Source: Nosema muscidifuracis
Lineage: Eukaryota > Microsporidia > Nosematidae
Direction of reading: 5' to 3'
Length of the DNA stretch: 64,000 nt
Assembly: GCA_028335825.1 (NCBI GenBank)
Contig: JAIOKI010000011.1
Coordinates: 374,501 to 438,500 of the forward strand
In this document: positions 1 through 11,337 of the stretch, one piece after another
How positions within the stretch are numbered: the stretch's first letter is position 1
Layout of the letters: the number at the start of each line of letters is the position of its first letter
Notes under the pieces: model-generated
The model's input: only the letters and a program-made list of their open reading frames with translations
What the model was told of the DNA's origin: nothing
Databases searched by the model: none
Program-made: the position numbers and the translations under genes

Positions 1-786
1 CAAACTTATAAGAATTTGTTTAAGTATTTCTATTTTTGATGTTTTTGATTTATGAATAGATTTCAAAATTTTATTTATATTTTTACATTCTTTAATATAT
101 TTTTCTTTTTCAGTACTAAAAGATATGTTATTCAAAATATTGCCATCTAATAAATATTTCTCTATCTTACCAATTGAATTTTCATTGTAAAAGTCATTTA
201 ACAAATCAATTCTATTCTTTATATATATATATTGATAATTAAAAAAACTTCCTAAAATTAATTTTTTTTTGTCAACATCGCTAAAAATTAGCTTCATAGA
301 TTCTATGATAGTGCAAAGAAATTCATCTATTTTATTATTCATATTCAAAGGTAATGTTATTTTAGAAACAAAAGATCTAAAATTTTCTATCTTATTTATT
401 TTTTTGCGAGTCTGATCCACCCAAAGAGCAAATTTTCTCATAAAAGCATTTATTTCTTTTATTTCATTATCGAGAAAATCTACAAAATTGCATGTAACTT
501 GTAAATTTCTATTCGTATCGTTGATAAAAAATTCTTGTTTTGAATCTTTTGGTAAATCATTAGAAATATCTAAATCACTATCATCAGATATAATAATAAT
601 TTCTTTAGAGGGATCTCTTTGATTAGTATTTGTATTCATAGATGATAATTCTTCATCATTTATATTTTCTATATTTGATGTTTCATTAAAAAATTTTTTA
701 TACATCTCTTTTTTGAAGTTGTAATTTCTTGATGATAATATCAAATCTATAAATAAACAGAATATTGTGGTAGATCTTATATTCAT
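1..786 (-). CDS. Secreted low-complexity protein, 3' end outside window
   Basis: An open frame runs from ATG at 786 to the window edge with no stop (about 262 codons). The first 20 or so residues (MNIRSTTIFCLFIDLILSS) look like a signal peptide. The rest is rich in Lys, Asn, Ile and acidic residues, with an Asp/Ser/Ile-rich patch near residues 55-75 and a single Trp near residue 112. I recognise no domain. The start is supported by a C-rich CCCTCC-type motif (797-802) just upstream. It lies in the same orientation and cluster as the shared-tail secreted genes that follow, but its C-terminus is outside the window, so membership cannot be tested. Function unknown. Confidence 0.6.
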   Translation of the reverse strand, partial: MNIRSTTIFCLFIDLILSSRNYNFKKEMYKKFFNETSNIENINDEELSSMNTNTNQRDPSKEIIIISDDSDLDISNDLPKDSKQEFFINDTNRNLQVTCNFVDFLDNEIKEINAFMRKFALWVDQTRKKINKIENFRSFVSKITLPLNMNNKIDEFLCTIIESMKLIFSDVDKKKLILGSFFNYQYIYIKNRIDLLNDFYNENSIGKIEKYLLDGNILNNISFSTEKEKYIKECKNINKILKSIHKSKTSKIEILKQILISL

Positions 787-869
787 TAATAATGAAGGAG
801 GGTGTTTTAGCAAATTTATATTTTTTTTAATTTAACAGCATATAAATTATATTTATTTATTATAATATG

Positions 870-901
870 TATATAAAGAATAGAATTGATTTGTTAAATG
901 A
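870..901 (+). repeat. 32-bp inverted copy of a piece of the neighbouring gene
   Basis: These 32 bases equal the reverse complement of 194-225, inside the coding region of the gene at 1-786. Similarity decays beyond both ends. It may be the remnant of an inverted paralogue upstream. Confidence 0.7.
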
Positions 902-1079
902 ATTTTACAATTATTACAATTTTGATTTAATGATGACATGTATCAGAAAATGATATATTAAAACATATAAAAATTTAAAATGTAAATAATTATAGACATA
1001 ATTTATGTTAAATGACTATCTGTTATCAAATTATGAAGATTAAAAAAAAATAAATCTGAAGCAAAAATTAATAAAACAC

Positions 1080-2870
1080 CAACCAAATAAGACAATATTG
1101 AGACAAGAGACCATCTTCTATTGACATTTTAGATCCAAAAAATCTTAATACTTCTACGTAATCAGTGCCATTATTTCTCAAGAACAGAGCTCTTGGGAGG
1201 AATGACCAGTAAAAGCTTGCCATATCATATTGAATAGATGGAATCAAATGCCGAAAAAAGAATTAAAAATTTTAGTATCGGAATATAATCTAAAAAAGAA
1301 AGTGCACAAAACTCTAGTGAATGAAAATAGAAAACTGACAAGAGTAAGAAACTACAATGAAGCAAATCTTCTAAATATAATTAAAACACTAGACGAAATG
1401 CTAGAGTAGCCTCAGTAACGAAATAGCTAGATAGGGAAAGATTGATAAGTATTTAAAGAATTGTGGCATTAAATTAGAGAAAAAACGGCTGACAATATAC
1501 AGTCTACGAGCAAAGTGAGCTCGTTGATGACTTTTGCGGAGATAATCGAATGGTTGAATAAATCGGACGGAATTTTTTTACAAATCCATCCTATAAAAAA
1601 TATGACGGATTTAGCAAAAATCTTTCAAACGATCTAAATCATCTACCAAAAATTTAGTATTAAGAAATCACAGCCAAGTACATGAAAATAAAATCCTAGG
1701 AAGAAGATAGAAAAAGAAAATAAACACTAAAAATGCTAGAAGAGTACGAAAAGAATAGTAATAAAACAAGCCTCAATAAAATAAATGAATTAAGAATTTT
1801 AATGCGACCTTTTTATCTAGTATTAGCTAAACCGAAAGATAAAACAAATATAATCTATTGTTAGTGAAAGAATAAAATTTATGTAAAAAAATAAAGAGTT
1901 ACGAAGCAAAAATATCAAATTTGAACTGTAAAGAGGAAGAAACAGAACACTGGTTACAACTGAAGAAATAAAACAATTTTCGAGAAAAACTGTAAGTCTG
2001 TGAAGGAGAGAATAAGAGTTATGAAGAAAACTTCTATGTGCATAATTTAAATATAACTAAGAAAGAATATTTTTGACCGAAGATAGATTTATTGAGATTA
2101 TCAATTGGCTTCCAAACTAGAAAGTGGTAGAATCCGATTAAATTTTCAATTTATTTATAAAGATCTTTATAAAATAATAAAATCTATATGCATAAATAAC
2201 ACAGAACAAGCATGGTTCTACAAATGACACATCATATATTTGTAGCAATTACGGACTGAAAAAATAAAACAATAAGGAATCATTCAGATCAAGGACGTAT
2301 ACGAATAAAGACGTCAAAATTAGGGTTGACTCTAGAAATACGAGTATTATAAAGATTAAACATAATAAACTTGATGTATTTATAGTCGAAAAGCTGAGAA
2401 AGGATATTATATAGTAGAAGTCGGGATCACAAGTTTTGATAACTTAAGAATAATTGAGACATAATTATGATCTCCTCGATAACTATGATGTATAAATATA
2501 ATTTAAAGTGCTACATTATGTGGTCACTTGGGATAAATTACTAACGAACTTTTACGAGGGATATAGAGAACTTAAAATAGACAAACGAAGCATACGTGTA
2601 AACAAGAGTTCTCAAGATAACCTTAGAGAGTTTAACATTAGAAAGATGATTATGAGATACTACATAGGAATATGGCATTGACAAAGAGGAAAATGAGGTT
2701 AAAGAAATCACTTAAACAGTAGATGGTGGTTCTTACACGAAATGACTGATAAATTACTAAATAATATACCAAGATAAATTAATAAACTTAATATATATGA
2801 TGATTATAAAAGACTAATATTTAAATCTCCACAATTACATATTTATCATAATATATTTCGATGAAACGTA
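1080..2870 (+). mobile_element. Degraded LINE (non-LTR retrotransposon)
   Basis: No long frame survives, but fragments in all three plus-strand frames read like the C-terminal half of a microsporidian LINE polymerase. Around 2330-2500 are the runs IKHNKLDVFIVEK and YYIVEVGITSFDNLRI, followed by a broken match to KYDLLDN. Around 2590-2650 is a run close to TRVLKITLESLTLER. Near 1255-1410 is a 53-codon run starting MPKKELKILVSEYN. Stops and frame changes are numerous, so it is inactive. The sequence is less AT-rich than the spacers around it. The 3' part (2715-2790) is shared with the remnant at 61.3 kb, so it probably belongs to the element. Confidence 0.6.
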
Positions 2871-2944
2871 TTGCTTCAATATTTAATATAAATGATGTTT
2901 AAATTCCTGAGGTTATTGAAATAAATATAAATATCCTAAAAATT

Positions 2945-3589
2945 TTATTCACATGAATTAAAACAGCAAATCTTACGTACAGAACCAATGCTAAGAGTAA
3001 CTGGCTTTGGTACCTCTTTATCATCTTTCTTCTTAGGAGGTTCTTTATCATCATCCTTTTTCTTAGGAGGTTCTTTATCATCATCCTTTTTCTTAGGAGG
3101 TTCTTTATCATCATCCTTTTTCTTAGGAGGTTCTTTATCATCATCCTTTTTCTTAGGAGGTTCTTCACCACCTCCATTTACTTGTTCATTAGGTGGGTTT
3201 ACAATATCTTCATTTACTTGTTCATTAGGTGGGTTTACAATAGCTTCATTTCCTTGTACATTAGGTGGGTTTACAATATCTTCATTTACTTGTTCATTAG
3301 GTGGGTTTACAATAGCTTCATTTCCTTGTACATTAGGTGGGTTTACATTAGGTTCATTTCCTTGTACATTAGGTTGTTCTACATTGACTTCATTTCCTTG
3401 TACATTAGGTTGTTCTACATTGACTTCATTTCCTTGTACATTAGGTGGGTTTACATTAGGTTCATTTCCTTGTTCATTCTGACGTATAACTGGATTCTCA
3501 GGTTTTCCATTATTATTTGCTCCATTTTGAATACCACCTTTCAGGTTTCTGAACATAAAACAGAAACAAGATAAAAATGAAACTTTCAT
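2945..3589 (-). CDS. Secreted repeat protein with shared C-terminal tail
   Basis: 214 residues. The N-terminus (MKVSFLSCFCFMFRNLKGG) is a short signal-peptide-like segment. Residues ~38-140 are about ten 10-residue units of the form NPPNVQGNE / EQPNVQGNE. Residues ~145-190 are five near-identical 9-residue units PPKKKDDDKE, so the middle changes from neutral Asn/Pro repeats to a charged Lys/Asp block. The protein ends VTLSIGSVRKICCFNSCE, matching the tail shared by the cluster. A run of five C's (3591-3595) sits directly before the ATG. The repeats are near-identical at DNA level, which suggests recent expansion and length variation between isolates. No known domain; role unknown, probably exported. 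Confidence 0.8.
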   Translation of the reverse strand: MKVSFLSCFCFMFRNLKGGIQNGANNNGKPENPVIRQNEQGNEPNVNPPNVQGNEVNVEQPNVQGNEVNVEQPNVQGNEPNVNPPNVQGNEAIVNPPNEQVNEDIVNPPNVQGNEAIVNPPNEQVNEDIVNPPNEQVNGGGEEPPKKKDDDKEPPKKKDDDKEPPKKKDDDKEPPKKKDDDKEPPKKKDDKEVPKPVTLSIGSVRKICCFNSCE

Positions 3590-4835
3590 AGGGGGACAAA
3601 CTTTTTAACTTAAATAATTTTAATAAATTAAAATACATCAAAGTATTGTTATAAAATTGAGTAAGTGATGTCAATTACTATTGATTTATAAATTAAAATC
3701 AAAATTGATTTTTAAATAATAAACAAAACAATCGGTTTATTTTCTTAATATTAGTCATAAATTACTTCACCTAAAAAATATTTTTTAAAAATTTTATTCA
3801 ATTAATTAAACTAAAATTTTTGACAGTTTTGTAAACAAAGAAAATTATTAAATACAAGAATAAAATAATAAATTAGCAGCATATATTTAAGTAAAATTAA
3901 AATTAATTTTCTATAAAATTTTTGAATTCAAAAATTTATGATTTATTTTACATTTTAAATTTTTAAATATATAAATTAATTTATAAAACCATCAAATTTT
4001 TGTTTATATTAGAGATTTTATTTAATAAATTAACATTTGATTTGTAAACAATTAACTTATTTTCAATATTTAGTAAATATTAATTTTATTTATGATTAAA
4101 AAACATTTAAAAAATGTATCTTATTTTATATAAAACATCATATTAATATATTAAGTATCTTTCTTATATATTATTATTAAATATTATATAAATTTAATTA
4201 TTATTATTTCGTAAATATTTACAAAAATTTTAGATATGTCATTTTATTATTATTTGACTAGAAAATATTAGATATTTTTTTAAAGATGATTGTATGTAAT
4301 AAATATTTTAAATTCATCTTATGTTTATTTATTTTGTGGTAGAACATTTAGATAGTCGTTTTGTAGATACAAGTGTCTATTTGTATGTAATAAATATTTT
4401 AAATTCATTTTATGTTAGCACATTTAGATGAATCGTTTTGTAGATACAAGTGTCTATTTGTATGTAATAAATATTAATATTTAAAATCATTAACATTTTT
4501 AAGAAGTGTCTTTTGACTAATTTTTAAGTTACAAATTTTTGTTATAATACATTTAAGAAATTAAATTTTAACTGTGAGAATAAAATTATTATAAAATGTA
4601 TTGTTAACAGTTTTTGAAAAAGATAAGAAATTAAATAGCTTTTTAAAACTTTATCAATATAAATTGATCATCAAACTATAATATTAAAGTTTTAAAATTA
4701 AATATATATAAGATTTAGAACTAGAATAATTATCGATATATATTTAAGAAAGTGTAAATTAAATCTATGTAACTAAATTTATATTTTTATCTAACTATTT
4801 AAAATTATATCAACAAAATATACAAATATTATCAT
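3590..4835. other. AT-rich spacer, no gene seen
   Basis: No convincing gene. It contains the tandem repeat at 4290-4476 and otherwise simple A/T-rich sequence. Confidence 0.6.
4290..4476 (+). repeat. Three-copy tandem repeat, 77-91 bp spacing
   Basis: The block TGTATGTAATAAATATT recurs at about 4291, 4382 and 4459. The last two copies are preceded by TTGTAGATACAAGTGTCTAT. Confidence 0.75.
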
Positions 4836-5396
4836 TTATTCTTCGTAAAAATATGGATCAAATTTTCGAAAAGAAATAAAATTAATCATTACAACCTTTT
4901 CTTTTGTATCATCAAAAGAAACTGTTTTCTGATTTTTTTTAAGGTCATTTTCAGAATTTAATTCAGAAGAATTGCTTCGAGAACTTGATTGGGATTCATT
5001 AAAATCTTGAGAATCATTAATCATTTTTCTATTATTCATAGAACTTGAAGTAGATTGAATATCATTAGAAGATACTGATGTTTTTTTATCATCTAAGATT
5101 AAGTTTGAACTCTTTGAAATTAATTCTTCATTTTCTTTAGCATTGGTAGATTTTAATAATTCAGCAGTTTTATTATTAACATCTTCATTATTAAGAGTCA
5201 AATGAATTTTATCAACTGACATGTTATTTACAAATACTGATCCATCTAAACCAAATGGTTTATCTATATTTTTATCTTCAATAGTTGGTATAGTTTTCTT
5301 ATTGATATAATCATTATTTGTTTCTCTAGTATTTGTTGTACTACCTTTAACAACATGAACTAAAAAGCTAACAATATAAATCATAATAAACTTCAT
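4836..5396 (-). CDS. Secreted Ser/Asn/Lys-rich protein with shared C-terminal tail
   Basis: 186 residues. MKFIMIYIVSFLVHVVKGS is a good signal peptide with likely cleavage after Gly/Ser. The body (residues 20-165) is hydrophilic, rich in Ser, Asn, Asp, Lys and Thr, probably disordered and without strict repeats. A Ser-rich block lies near residues 112-150. The C-terminus VVMINFISFRKFDPYFYEE follows the cluster tail pattern: hydrophobic residues, Phe, Ser, then Lys and an aromatic four residues later. A CCC motif at 5399-5401 precedes the ATG. This is the member without internal repeats, so it shows that the tail does not depend on repeat content. Function unknown. Confidence 0.8.
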   Translation of the reverse strand: MKFIMIYIVSFLVHVVKGSTTNTRETNNDYINKKTIPTIEDKNIDKPFGLDGSVFVNNMSVDKIHLTLNNEDVNNKTAELLKSTNAKENEELISKSSNLILDDKKTSVSSNDIQSTSSSMNNRKMINDSQDFNESQSSSRSNSSELNSENDLKKNQKTVSFDDTKEKVVMINFISFRKFDPYFYEE

Positions 5397-5966
5397 AAGG
5401 GTTTCTAAAAATTCTAATTTTATACTTTAAATTTAATTTAATTAAAATATTTTATCAAAAAAGATATCAATTCTATTATATTATCTTATTAAAAAAGATA
5501 TTAATTCTATTATAATATCTTATCAAAAAAGATATATAAATTTTATATATTTTTTTAAAATTTAATTAATCTTTTTAATTTATAAATTTATTATAAATAA
5601 ATATTTTTATAAAAATTAGATCTTTATATGAAGATACTAAAATCATTTTTAGTATTATAAAATTTTTTCATTAAGTAAATTGATAAAATAAACAAATATA
5701 AATATTTTTTCAATTATTACAAAAATTTTATACGTAAAAAATCAAATAATTTTGTTGAGAAATACTTTTTTTAAAAAATTAATTTAGATACATTTGTTAG
5801 GAAATGCGATTTATAAAATTTAATTTTGATTTTTTAGTATAAATTAAATATAAAGTATATTAAAAAGATCTTTTTGTATCTAAAAGTCAAGAAATGAGAA
5901 AAGAATAAATTTTTTTTTTATTAATTGTCAAAACATGTAAAAAATATCAATCTATTTTCTCAAATA

Positions 5967-6096
5967 TTAATTAGATTCTTGTAAACAAGGAATTAAAAAG
6001 TTTTTATAAACAATGAATTAATTAAGTTCTTATAAACAAGGCATTAATTAAGTTCTTGTAAACAAGGAATTAATTAGATTTTTATAAACAAGGAAT
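5967..6096 (+). repeat. About five copies of a ~26-bp unit
   Basis: Copies of AATTAAGTTCTTGTAAACAAGG with small changes end at about 5990, 6014, 6041, 6067 and 6092. Confidence 0.75.
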
Positions 6097-6486
6097 AAAA
6101 ATTTTCAATGAAAGATTAATATTAAAATATTTTAAGCTAATATATATTTATTTCTTAAGAGACTGAGTAAGTTTATAACTTATAAACACTTCATATCTTG
6201 TGCAATAATTGAAATTTAATTATTAAAAAATAAATATATTGATACTATACTAGATCTCTTTATGTTTCTCTTTTCTTAGTCATTAAAATATTCTAATCTA
6301 ATATTAAATTTAAAAGTATTTATCTCTTATTGTTAAAAAAAGAATTTCATTTATCCTAAATTTGATTCAAGGATAATTTCATATTATTAAGTAATTTTCA
6401 TTTTGAAGATGTTTTTATTTAAATATGATTGGACTAAACAATAATTATTTATTATTAATATATATAGAAAGTTTAAAATTTATTAG

Positions 6487-6626
6487 ATTTTTGTTCTGAG
6501 AAAGGAAAAAATTTAGTTTATTAAAGGACAAGTTTGAAATTTATTTTTAATTTACAACATTTTTGTTCTGAGAAAGGAAAAAGTTTAGTTTATTAAAGGA
6601 CAAGTTTGAAATTATTTTTAATTCAT
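6487..6626 (+). repeat. Two-copy tandem duplication, 72-bp period
   Basis: TTGTTCTGAGAAAGGAAAAA recurs at 6491 and 6563, and the similarity runs through AAAGGACAAGTTTGAAAT in both copies. Confidence 0.8.
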
Positions 6627-7027
6627 AATTTACTAAATTTCATTCTTAAATCTTAAATATTTTTTAGTTGTTATAAGAAATTAACCAATAAAAAATATAT
6701 TTAATAAAAATAATTTTTTTAGTTTATTATTTAAAAAATAAGAGATAATAATAGACCATGTTTGGAATTTACTTTTTACATAACATACATCTTAAATGAA
6801 TTTTTAAAAAGTATTAAGAAATCTTATAAAAGTTAAATATAAACTTTGCTATAAAGTATAGAACTTATAGTTAATAATAAGATCCTTTTAAATATAAACA
6901 AATATCATTAATTAAAATCAATCTTACATAATTTAAAATCAGAGGTATTTAAATATAATTTTATAAATGATATACAATTAAAAATACTAGGTTTATTAAA
7001 ACTCTAGAGATATACATCACTATTAAT

Positions 7028-7149
7028 GATTGACAATAGAAAAAAATGTTTATTTAATAAATCTTATTATGAATGGTAGAAATAAAAGATTGACAATAGA
7101 AAAAAAATGTTAATTTAATAAATCTTATTATGAATGATAGAAATAAAAT
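7028..7149 (+). repeat. Two-copy tandem duplication, ~60-bp period
   Basis: GATTGACAATAGAAAAAAA begins at 7028 and 7088. Both copies continue through a near-identical ATCTTATTATGAATG block. Confidence 0.8.
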
Positions 7150-7763
7150 ATTAATTTTATAAATCAAAAATATACATATCTTTTTAATTATATTTTAGTT
7201 GACATTAAAATATTTATTTTTAAAATTTATAAATTAAACATATAAATAATACACCTAAGCCAGAATAAGATTTTTATAAATAAGAAATACGATCTGATTA
7301 ACAATTCCATACCTGAAATATTAATAAACAGAGAGATTACATATTTAAAAAATTAATTGACTTAAAAAAGCATTTATTCAAACAAGAGTCCTTTAAAAAG
7401 CTTAATTCTATAAATATAACACTATTAAAGAACTAGAATAGAAAATGAGACTAATTAAGATATTAGAATGAGAAACTTATAAATACTTAATTGATAAAAT
7501 TAAGATTAAATTTAAATTATATTGTGGTAAACCACATAATTATTTTTATTTTTCTTTTGTTTATTTCTACACGTCATCTAAAAATATATAGGAAAGTTTA
7601 TAAAAGAAAGGCATGAAAGAATTAAATAATAAAAATAATTCGATAAAATCTATATTGGAGACCTATTTCACGATAGGATACCATATATATATTTAATGTA
7701 AAACTCAAAATCAAATACATAATTATTTTTTATATAAATAAGTAAATCTTCTTTTTATTATAA

Positions 7764-7928
7764 GATATTCTATAAACCTGTATTTAGAACTATCATATTT
7801 ATTAACTATAGATTATTATTTAAATCTCTTTTATTATTTAATTATATGATATTCTATAAACTTGTATTTAGAACCATCATATTTATTAACTATAGATTAT
7901 GATTTAAATCTTCTTTTATTATTTGATT
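7764..7928 (+). repeat. Two-copy tandem duplication, 84-bp period
   Basis: GATATTCTATAAAC begins at 7764 and 7848. Each is followed by near-identical TATTTAGAAC and ATCATATTTATTAACTATAG blocks. Confidence 0.8.
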
Positions 7929-8657
7929 ATTAATAATAAATCATAAATTAGATAAATTAAAGAGTAAACGAGAAATAAAAAATATTGTAAAACTAAATAT
8001 AAAATAAATGTAAGATTAGGATGATTCCTTATTTTTATGATAGTAGATGATTTATAATTACTTAAAAAAAGATGTAAGTATTTTAGCCAATATAATTTTT
8101 AAATGTAAGATTTTTAAGAAACTCTTGAAAATATTTCTTTGATGGTATAAAAAATTATTAATGAAGATATTCATTCAGTTGAATAGTATATGCTTTAATA
8201 TAGATCATAAACACATTTTTCTATTGAGAAATTATGAAAAGAAAAAATATCTTCATTAAATCTTTAATAATTATAAATTTTTTTAATAAAAATATAAATT
8301 ATCTTTTAATGATTTAAATTGATAAAAAGCTAAATATTTTTGTCTACTGTTTTTCATTTTTTCACTGTATTTTTTCCTCCAATTAAAAGATAATTATTTT
8401 AAAAATCTTCTTAAAGTAATGTATTGAATATAGACTTTTATTCTTGTTTTTTAAGTTATGTAAAGAGATAGACGATTGTTTAGTAATTCTATTTTTGATT
8501 CTTCTACTAAACATTATAGAAAAGATAATTTGTTTTCTAATATATCTATTAATGATATGCATCATTTAATTATACTTGTAAGATAAAAATATTTTTTCAA
8601 TTTAAAGGATGATTATTTAAAAAAATATATTTTTTCAAATTAAATTCATTAATTTAA

Positions 8658-9023
8658 TCAGTAAGTTTCAGAAGTATACACTGCATTCTTTTGTTTAGCA
8701 TAGAATGTTAATTCAACTGGAGCAGAAGCTGAATCTCCTTGATCATCTCCTTTTTCATTACCTTGGTCATCTCCCTTGTCATCACCTGTATTTCCTTGAT
8801 CATCACCTGCATTACCTTGATCACCTGCCTTATTTTCATCACCTGTATTTCCTTGGTCACCTCCCTTATTTTCATCACCTGCATTTCCTTGGTCATCTCC
8901 CTTATTTTCATCACCTGTATTACCTTGATCATTGCTTGTTGGATTATCACCTGTATTATTTTCAGCAGATCCTAAAATTTTCTGAAATAATAAAATAGCA
9001 CTCAAAATTTTCATATTTTTCAT
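8658..9023 (-). CDS. Secreted Gly/Asp/Asn repeat protein with shared C-terminal tail
   Basis: 121 residues. MKNMKILSAILLFQKILGS is a clear signal peptide. Residues 21-100 are tandem units of about 10 residues, GDENKGGDQGN / GDQGNAGDE, rich in Gly, Asp, Asn and Gln and strongly acidic, so very likely disordered. The last residues PVELTFYAKQKNAVYTSETY fit the cluster tail, with Ala in place of Ser and the invariant Lys retained. A run of seven C's lies at 9028-9034, a few bases before the ATG. This is the smallest member: essentially signal peptide, repeat and tail. It differs in composition from every neighbour, so the middle sequence is not conserved within the family. Confidence 0.8.
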   Translation of the reverse strand: MKNMKILSAILLFQKILGSAENNTGDNPTSNDQGNTGDENKGDDQGNAGDENKGGDQGNTGDENKAGDQGNAGDDQGNTGDDKGDDQGNEKGDDQGDSASAPVELTFYAKQKNAVYTSETY

Positions 9024-9256
9024 TGAAGGGGGGGTCAGAATATTCTTTTTATAATTATTTCGTGATTAAGGTATATTAAAAATACAATAAACAAAACATT
9101 ATTATTTTCAATCATAAAAAATACCTAATTGTTTTATTTCAAATAATTTATTGAATTATAGTTTTGTTTATTATATTGATAATTTTTTAATTAAATGACA
9201 TAAATATATTTTCTTAATAAAATTGAACATACCTTATAATATTTTATTTTTATAAA

Positions 9257-9560
9257 TTTGTATTTTTACATATTGAATACAGAAAATATGTTTATAATAT
9301 TTTTACATATTGAATATAAAAAATCATGTTTATAAAATTTAATTAATATTTTTTACATATTGAATATAAAAAATTATTTTTATAAAATTTAATTTATATA
9401 CATTGAATACAGAAAATATGTTTATAAATTTATATTTATAGAAATTGAATTAAAAAAATATGTTTATAAATTTATATTTATAGAAATTGAATATAAAAAA
9501 TCATGCTTATAAATTTATATTTTTACATATTGAATATAAAAATTATTTTTATAATATTTT
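9257..9560 (+). repeat. AT-rich tandem repeats of 40-60 bp
   Basis: At least six degenerate copies of ACATATTGAATATAAAAAAT plus TGTTTATAAA fill most of the spacer between two tail-family genes. Confidence 0.65.
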
Positions 9561-9581
9561 ACTTTAAAATTTACATTTTAT

Positions 9582-11099
9582 TTAATCAACAAATGAATAT
9601 CTTGGAATTTTTGTTCTAGATGTAAATACTAGGGTTGTTATAGAACTAACATCTTGGTTCTCATTTACATTGTCAAAAGAGACTTCGGCTGAAGCTGAAG
9701 ATAATAAATCAGAATTATTAGTTTTTTGATTATTATTCTGATTATCTAAACTTCTCTTGATTTTTTTGGAACTTGATGGCTCAGGTACTGTATTTTCTTC
9801 CTTATTAGTTTTTTGATTATTATTTTGATAATCTAAACTTCTCTTGATTTTTTTTGATCTTGATGGCTCAGGTACTATATTTTCTTTATTATTATCTTGT
9901 TGATTATTCATAGTTAGTAAATTTATTTGGTCATCTGATTGTAAATTATTATTTTCAATAGAAGATTTCTGAGTAGCATTAGTTTTTAAGGGTTCTAAAT
10001 TTTCCTTGTCAGTAAGTGATTTCGAATTATTTTTGTCAGAAACTTCTAAATTATTCTTGTCAAGTAATGAATTCGAAATATTTTCAATGGAAGAATCCTG
10101 AGTAGCATTAGTTTTTAAGGATTCTAAATTATTTTTTCCAATAGAAGACTCGAGATTATTTTTATTATCAGAAGACTCCGAATTATTTCTATCATCAGAA
10201 ATTTCTATATTATTTTTTCCAATAGAAGACTCGAGATTATTTCTATCATCAGAAGACTCCAAATTATTTCTATCAGAGGAAACTTCTATATTATTTTTAC
10301 CAATAGAAGATTCACTCTCTAATAGCATATTCGTGATAGATTTTAAATTGTCTTTACTATTATCTTCATCATTCAAATTCTCCTTATTTGTACTCTCAAA
10401 TCTTTTTCTATGCATTTCTTCTATTTTTTTTACTATGCTATCTATTTCTTTATCATAATATCCTAAAACTTCTTCCTCACTCATATTTGATACATCTACA
10501 TCATTTTTATCTTCTTTATTAATACTTTTTATAGCTGATACTATTAGATCACTGAATTCTGAATCAGAATATTTATAAGGTAAATCTTTAAGAAGAATAT
10601 GCAATCTATTATGTACAGCTAATTTCATATCTTCATCAACGAATTTGTTAATATCTTCATCAATGATATTGTTAATATTTTCATTCTCTTTATTAAGTTC
10701 TTTAACGACTTTTAATTCATCATCATTATCAACATATCCTAATACAGCTCTTTTAGGTCTTAAATTATCTTTCTTTTTTACAGCTTTACCTCCAAATGAA
10801 TTAATAATTCTATCAACTTCTGATGAACTATCTTCATCTTTCTTAAAAGGTTTATATGATACATCAGGAACTTTTTTATTATCAATATTTTCTGTAGTAT
10901 AATATTCTAGAACTCCACTATTATTCTCTAGATTATTTTCACCTTGAGCTTTTTTACGTCTAGCAACAGGAGAATTATAAGGTTCAGGGTTTACTAAGGG
11001 AAGAGAAAAAACTTTACTTACCCGTCTTTTATCTTCATTAGGTCTTGTATTATCTGATGTTAGTACATATGTTATGTATAATAATGTAAGATTAATCAT
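9582..11099 (-). CDS. Secreted Asn/Ser-rich repeat protein with shared C-terminal tail
   Basis: 505 residues from the ATG at 11099. An upstream in-frame ATG at 11147 is less likely: a CCC motif lies at 11107-11109, and this start gives a clean signal peptide (MINLTLLYITYVLTS). Residues 15-130 contain basic patches (KRRV, ARRKK, RPKR). A helical, acidic segment follows to about residue 245. Residues ~250-400 are 10-12-residue units like SSIGKNNLE / SDDRNNSE, and two ~29-residue units end in EPSRSKKIKRSLD. The C-terminus LVFTSRTKIPRYSFVD is one of the clearest copies of the cluster tail and shares KIPRY with the neighbour at 11.7-18.4 kb. Function unknown; the basic patches could be nuclear targeting signals or protease sites. 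Confidence 0.8.
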   Translation of the reverse strand: MINLTLLYITYVLTSDNTRPNEDKRRVSKVFSLPLVNPEPYNSPVARRKKAQGENNLENNSGVLEYYTTENIDNKKVPDVSYKPFKKDEDSSSEVDRIINSFGGKAVKKKDNLRPKRAVLGYVDNDDELKVVKELNKENENINNIIDEDINKFVDEDMKLAVHNRLHILLKDLPYKYSDSEFSDLIVSAIKSINKEDKNDVDVSNMSEEEVLGYYDKEIDSIVKKIEEMHRKRFESTNKENLNDEDNSKDNLKSITNMLLESESSIGKNNIEVSSDRNNLESSDDRNNLESSIGKNNIEISDDRNNSESSDNKNNLESSIGKNNLESLKTNATQDSSIENISNSLLDKNNLEVSDKNNSKSLTDKENLEPLKTNATQKSSIENNNLQSDDQINLLTMNNQQDNNKENIVPEPSRSKKIKRSLDYQNNNQKTNKEENTVPEPSSSKKIKRSLDNQNNNQKTNNSDLLSSASAEVSFDNVNENQDVSSITTLVFTSRTKIPRYSFVD

Positions 11100-11106
11100 T
11101 AATAAT

Positions 11107-11109
11107 GGG
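11107..11109 (-). promoter_or_regulatory. CCC motif deciding the start at 11099
   Basis: AACCC on the gene strand, eight bases before the downstream ATG and inside the longer frame. Microsporidian CCC-like motifs usually sit just upstream of the true start. Confidence 0.6.
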
Positions 11110-11337
11110 TTAATAAATTTTTTATATACTTTTAATATATCAAACAAACAAATAACAAATTAATATTTTTTATCTAAAAAAATTTTATTAAATTTATATT
11201 AAATTGTTTAAATTGAAAAAAAATTTATAATTTTTTTGTTGTATAAATTATGATATAAGTTATATAATAAACAGTGACGTCATAATTAATATACACAATA
11301 TTTTTAATTATGCAAAATCCAAATATATTTAAATAAT

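Larger units (their letters stand above)
5397..8657. other. 3.3-kb AT-rich gene-free stretch with short tandem duplications
   Basis: I find no supportable gene on either strand. A 60-codon frame at 8383-8565 has no motif, no upstream C-run and simple composition. The stretch carries four separate small tandem duplications, listed individually. Confidence 0.6.

Noticed and set aside
2988-3482. 164-codon plus-strand frame, and others overlapping the repeat gene at 2945-3589
   Set aside because: These are by-products of repeats with unit lengths divisible by three, which keep several frames open.
8383-8565. 60-codon minus-strand frame
   Set aside because: No C-run, simple composition, no motif.
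8705-8998. Three overlapping frames within the Gly/Asp/Asn repeat gene
   Set aside because: Same repeat effect. Only the 8658-9023 frame has a signal peptide, C-run and tail.
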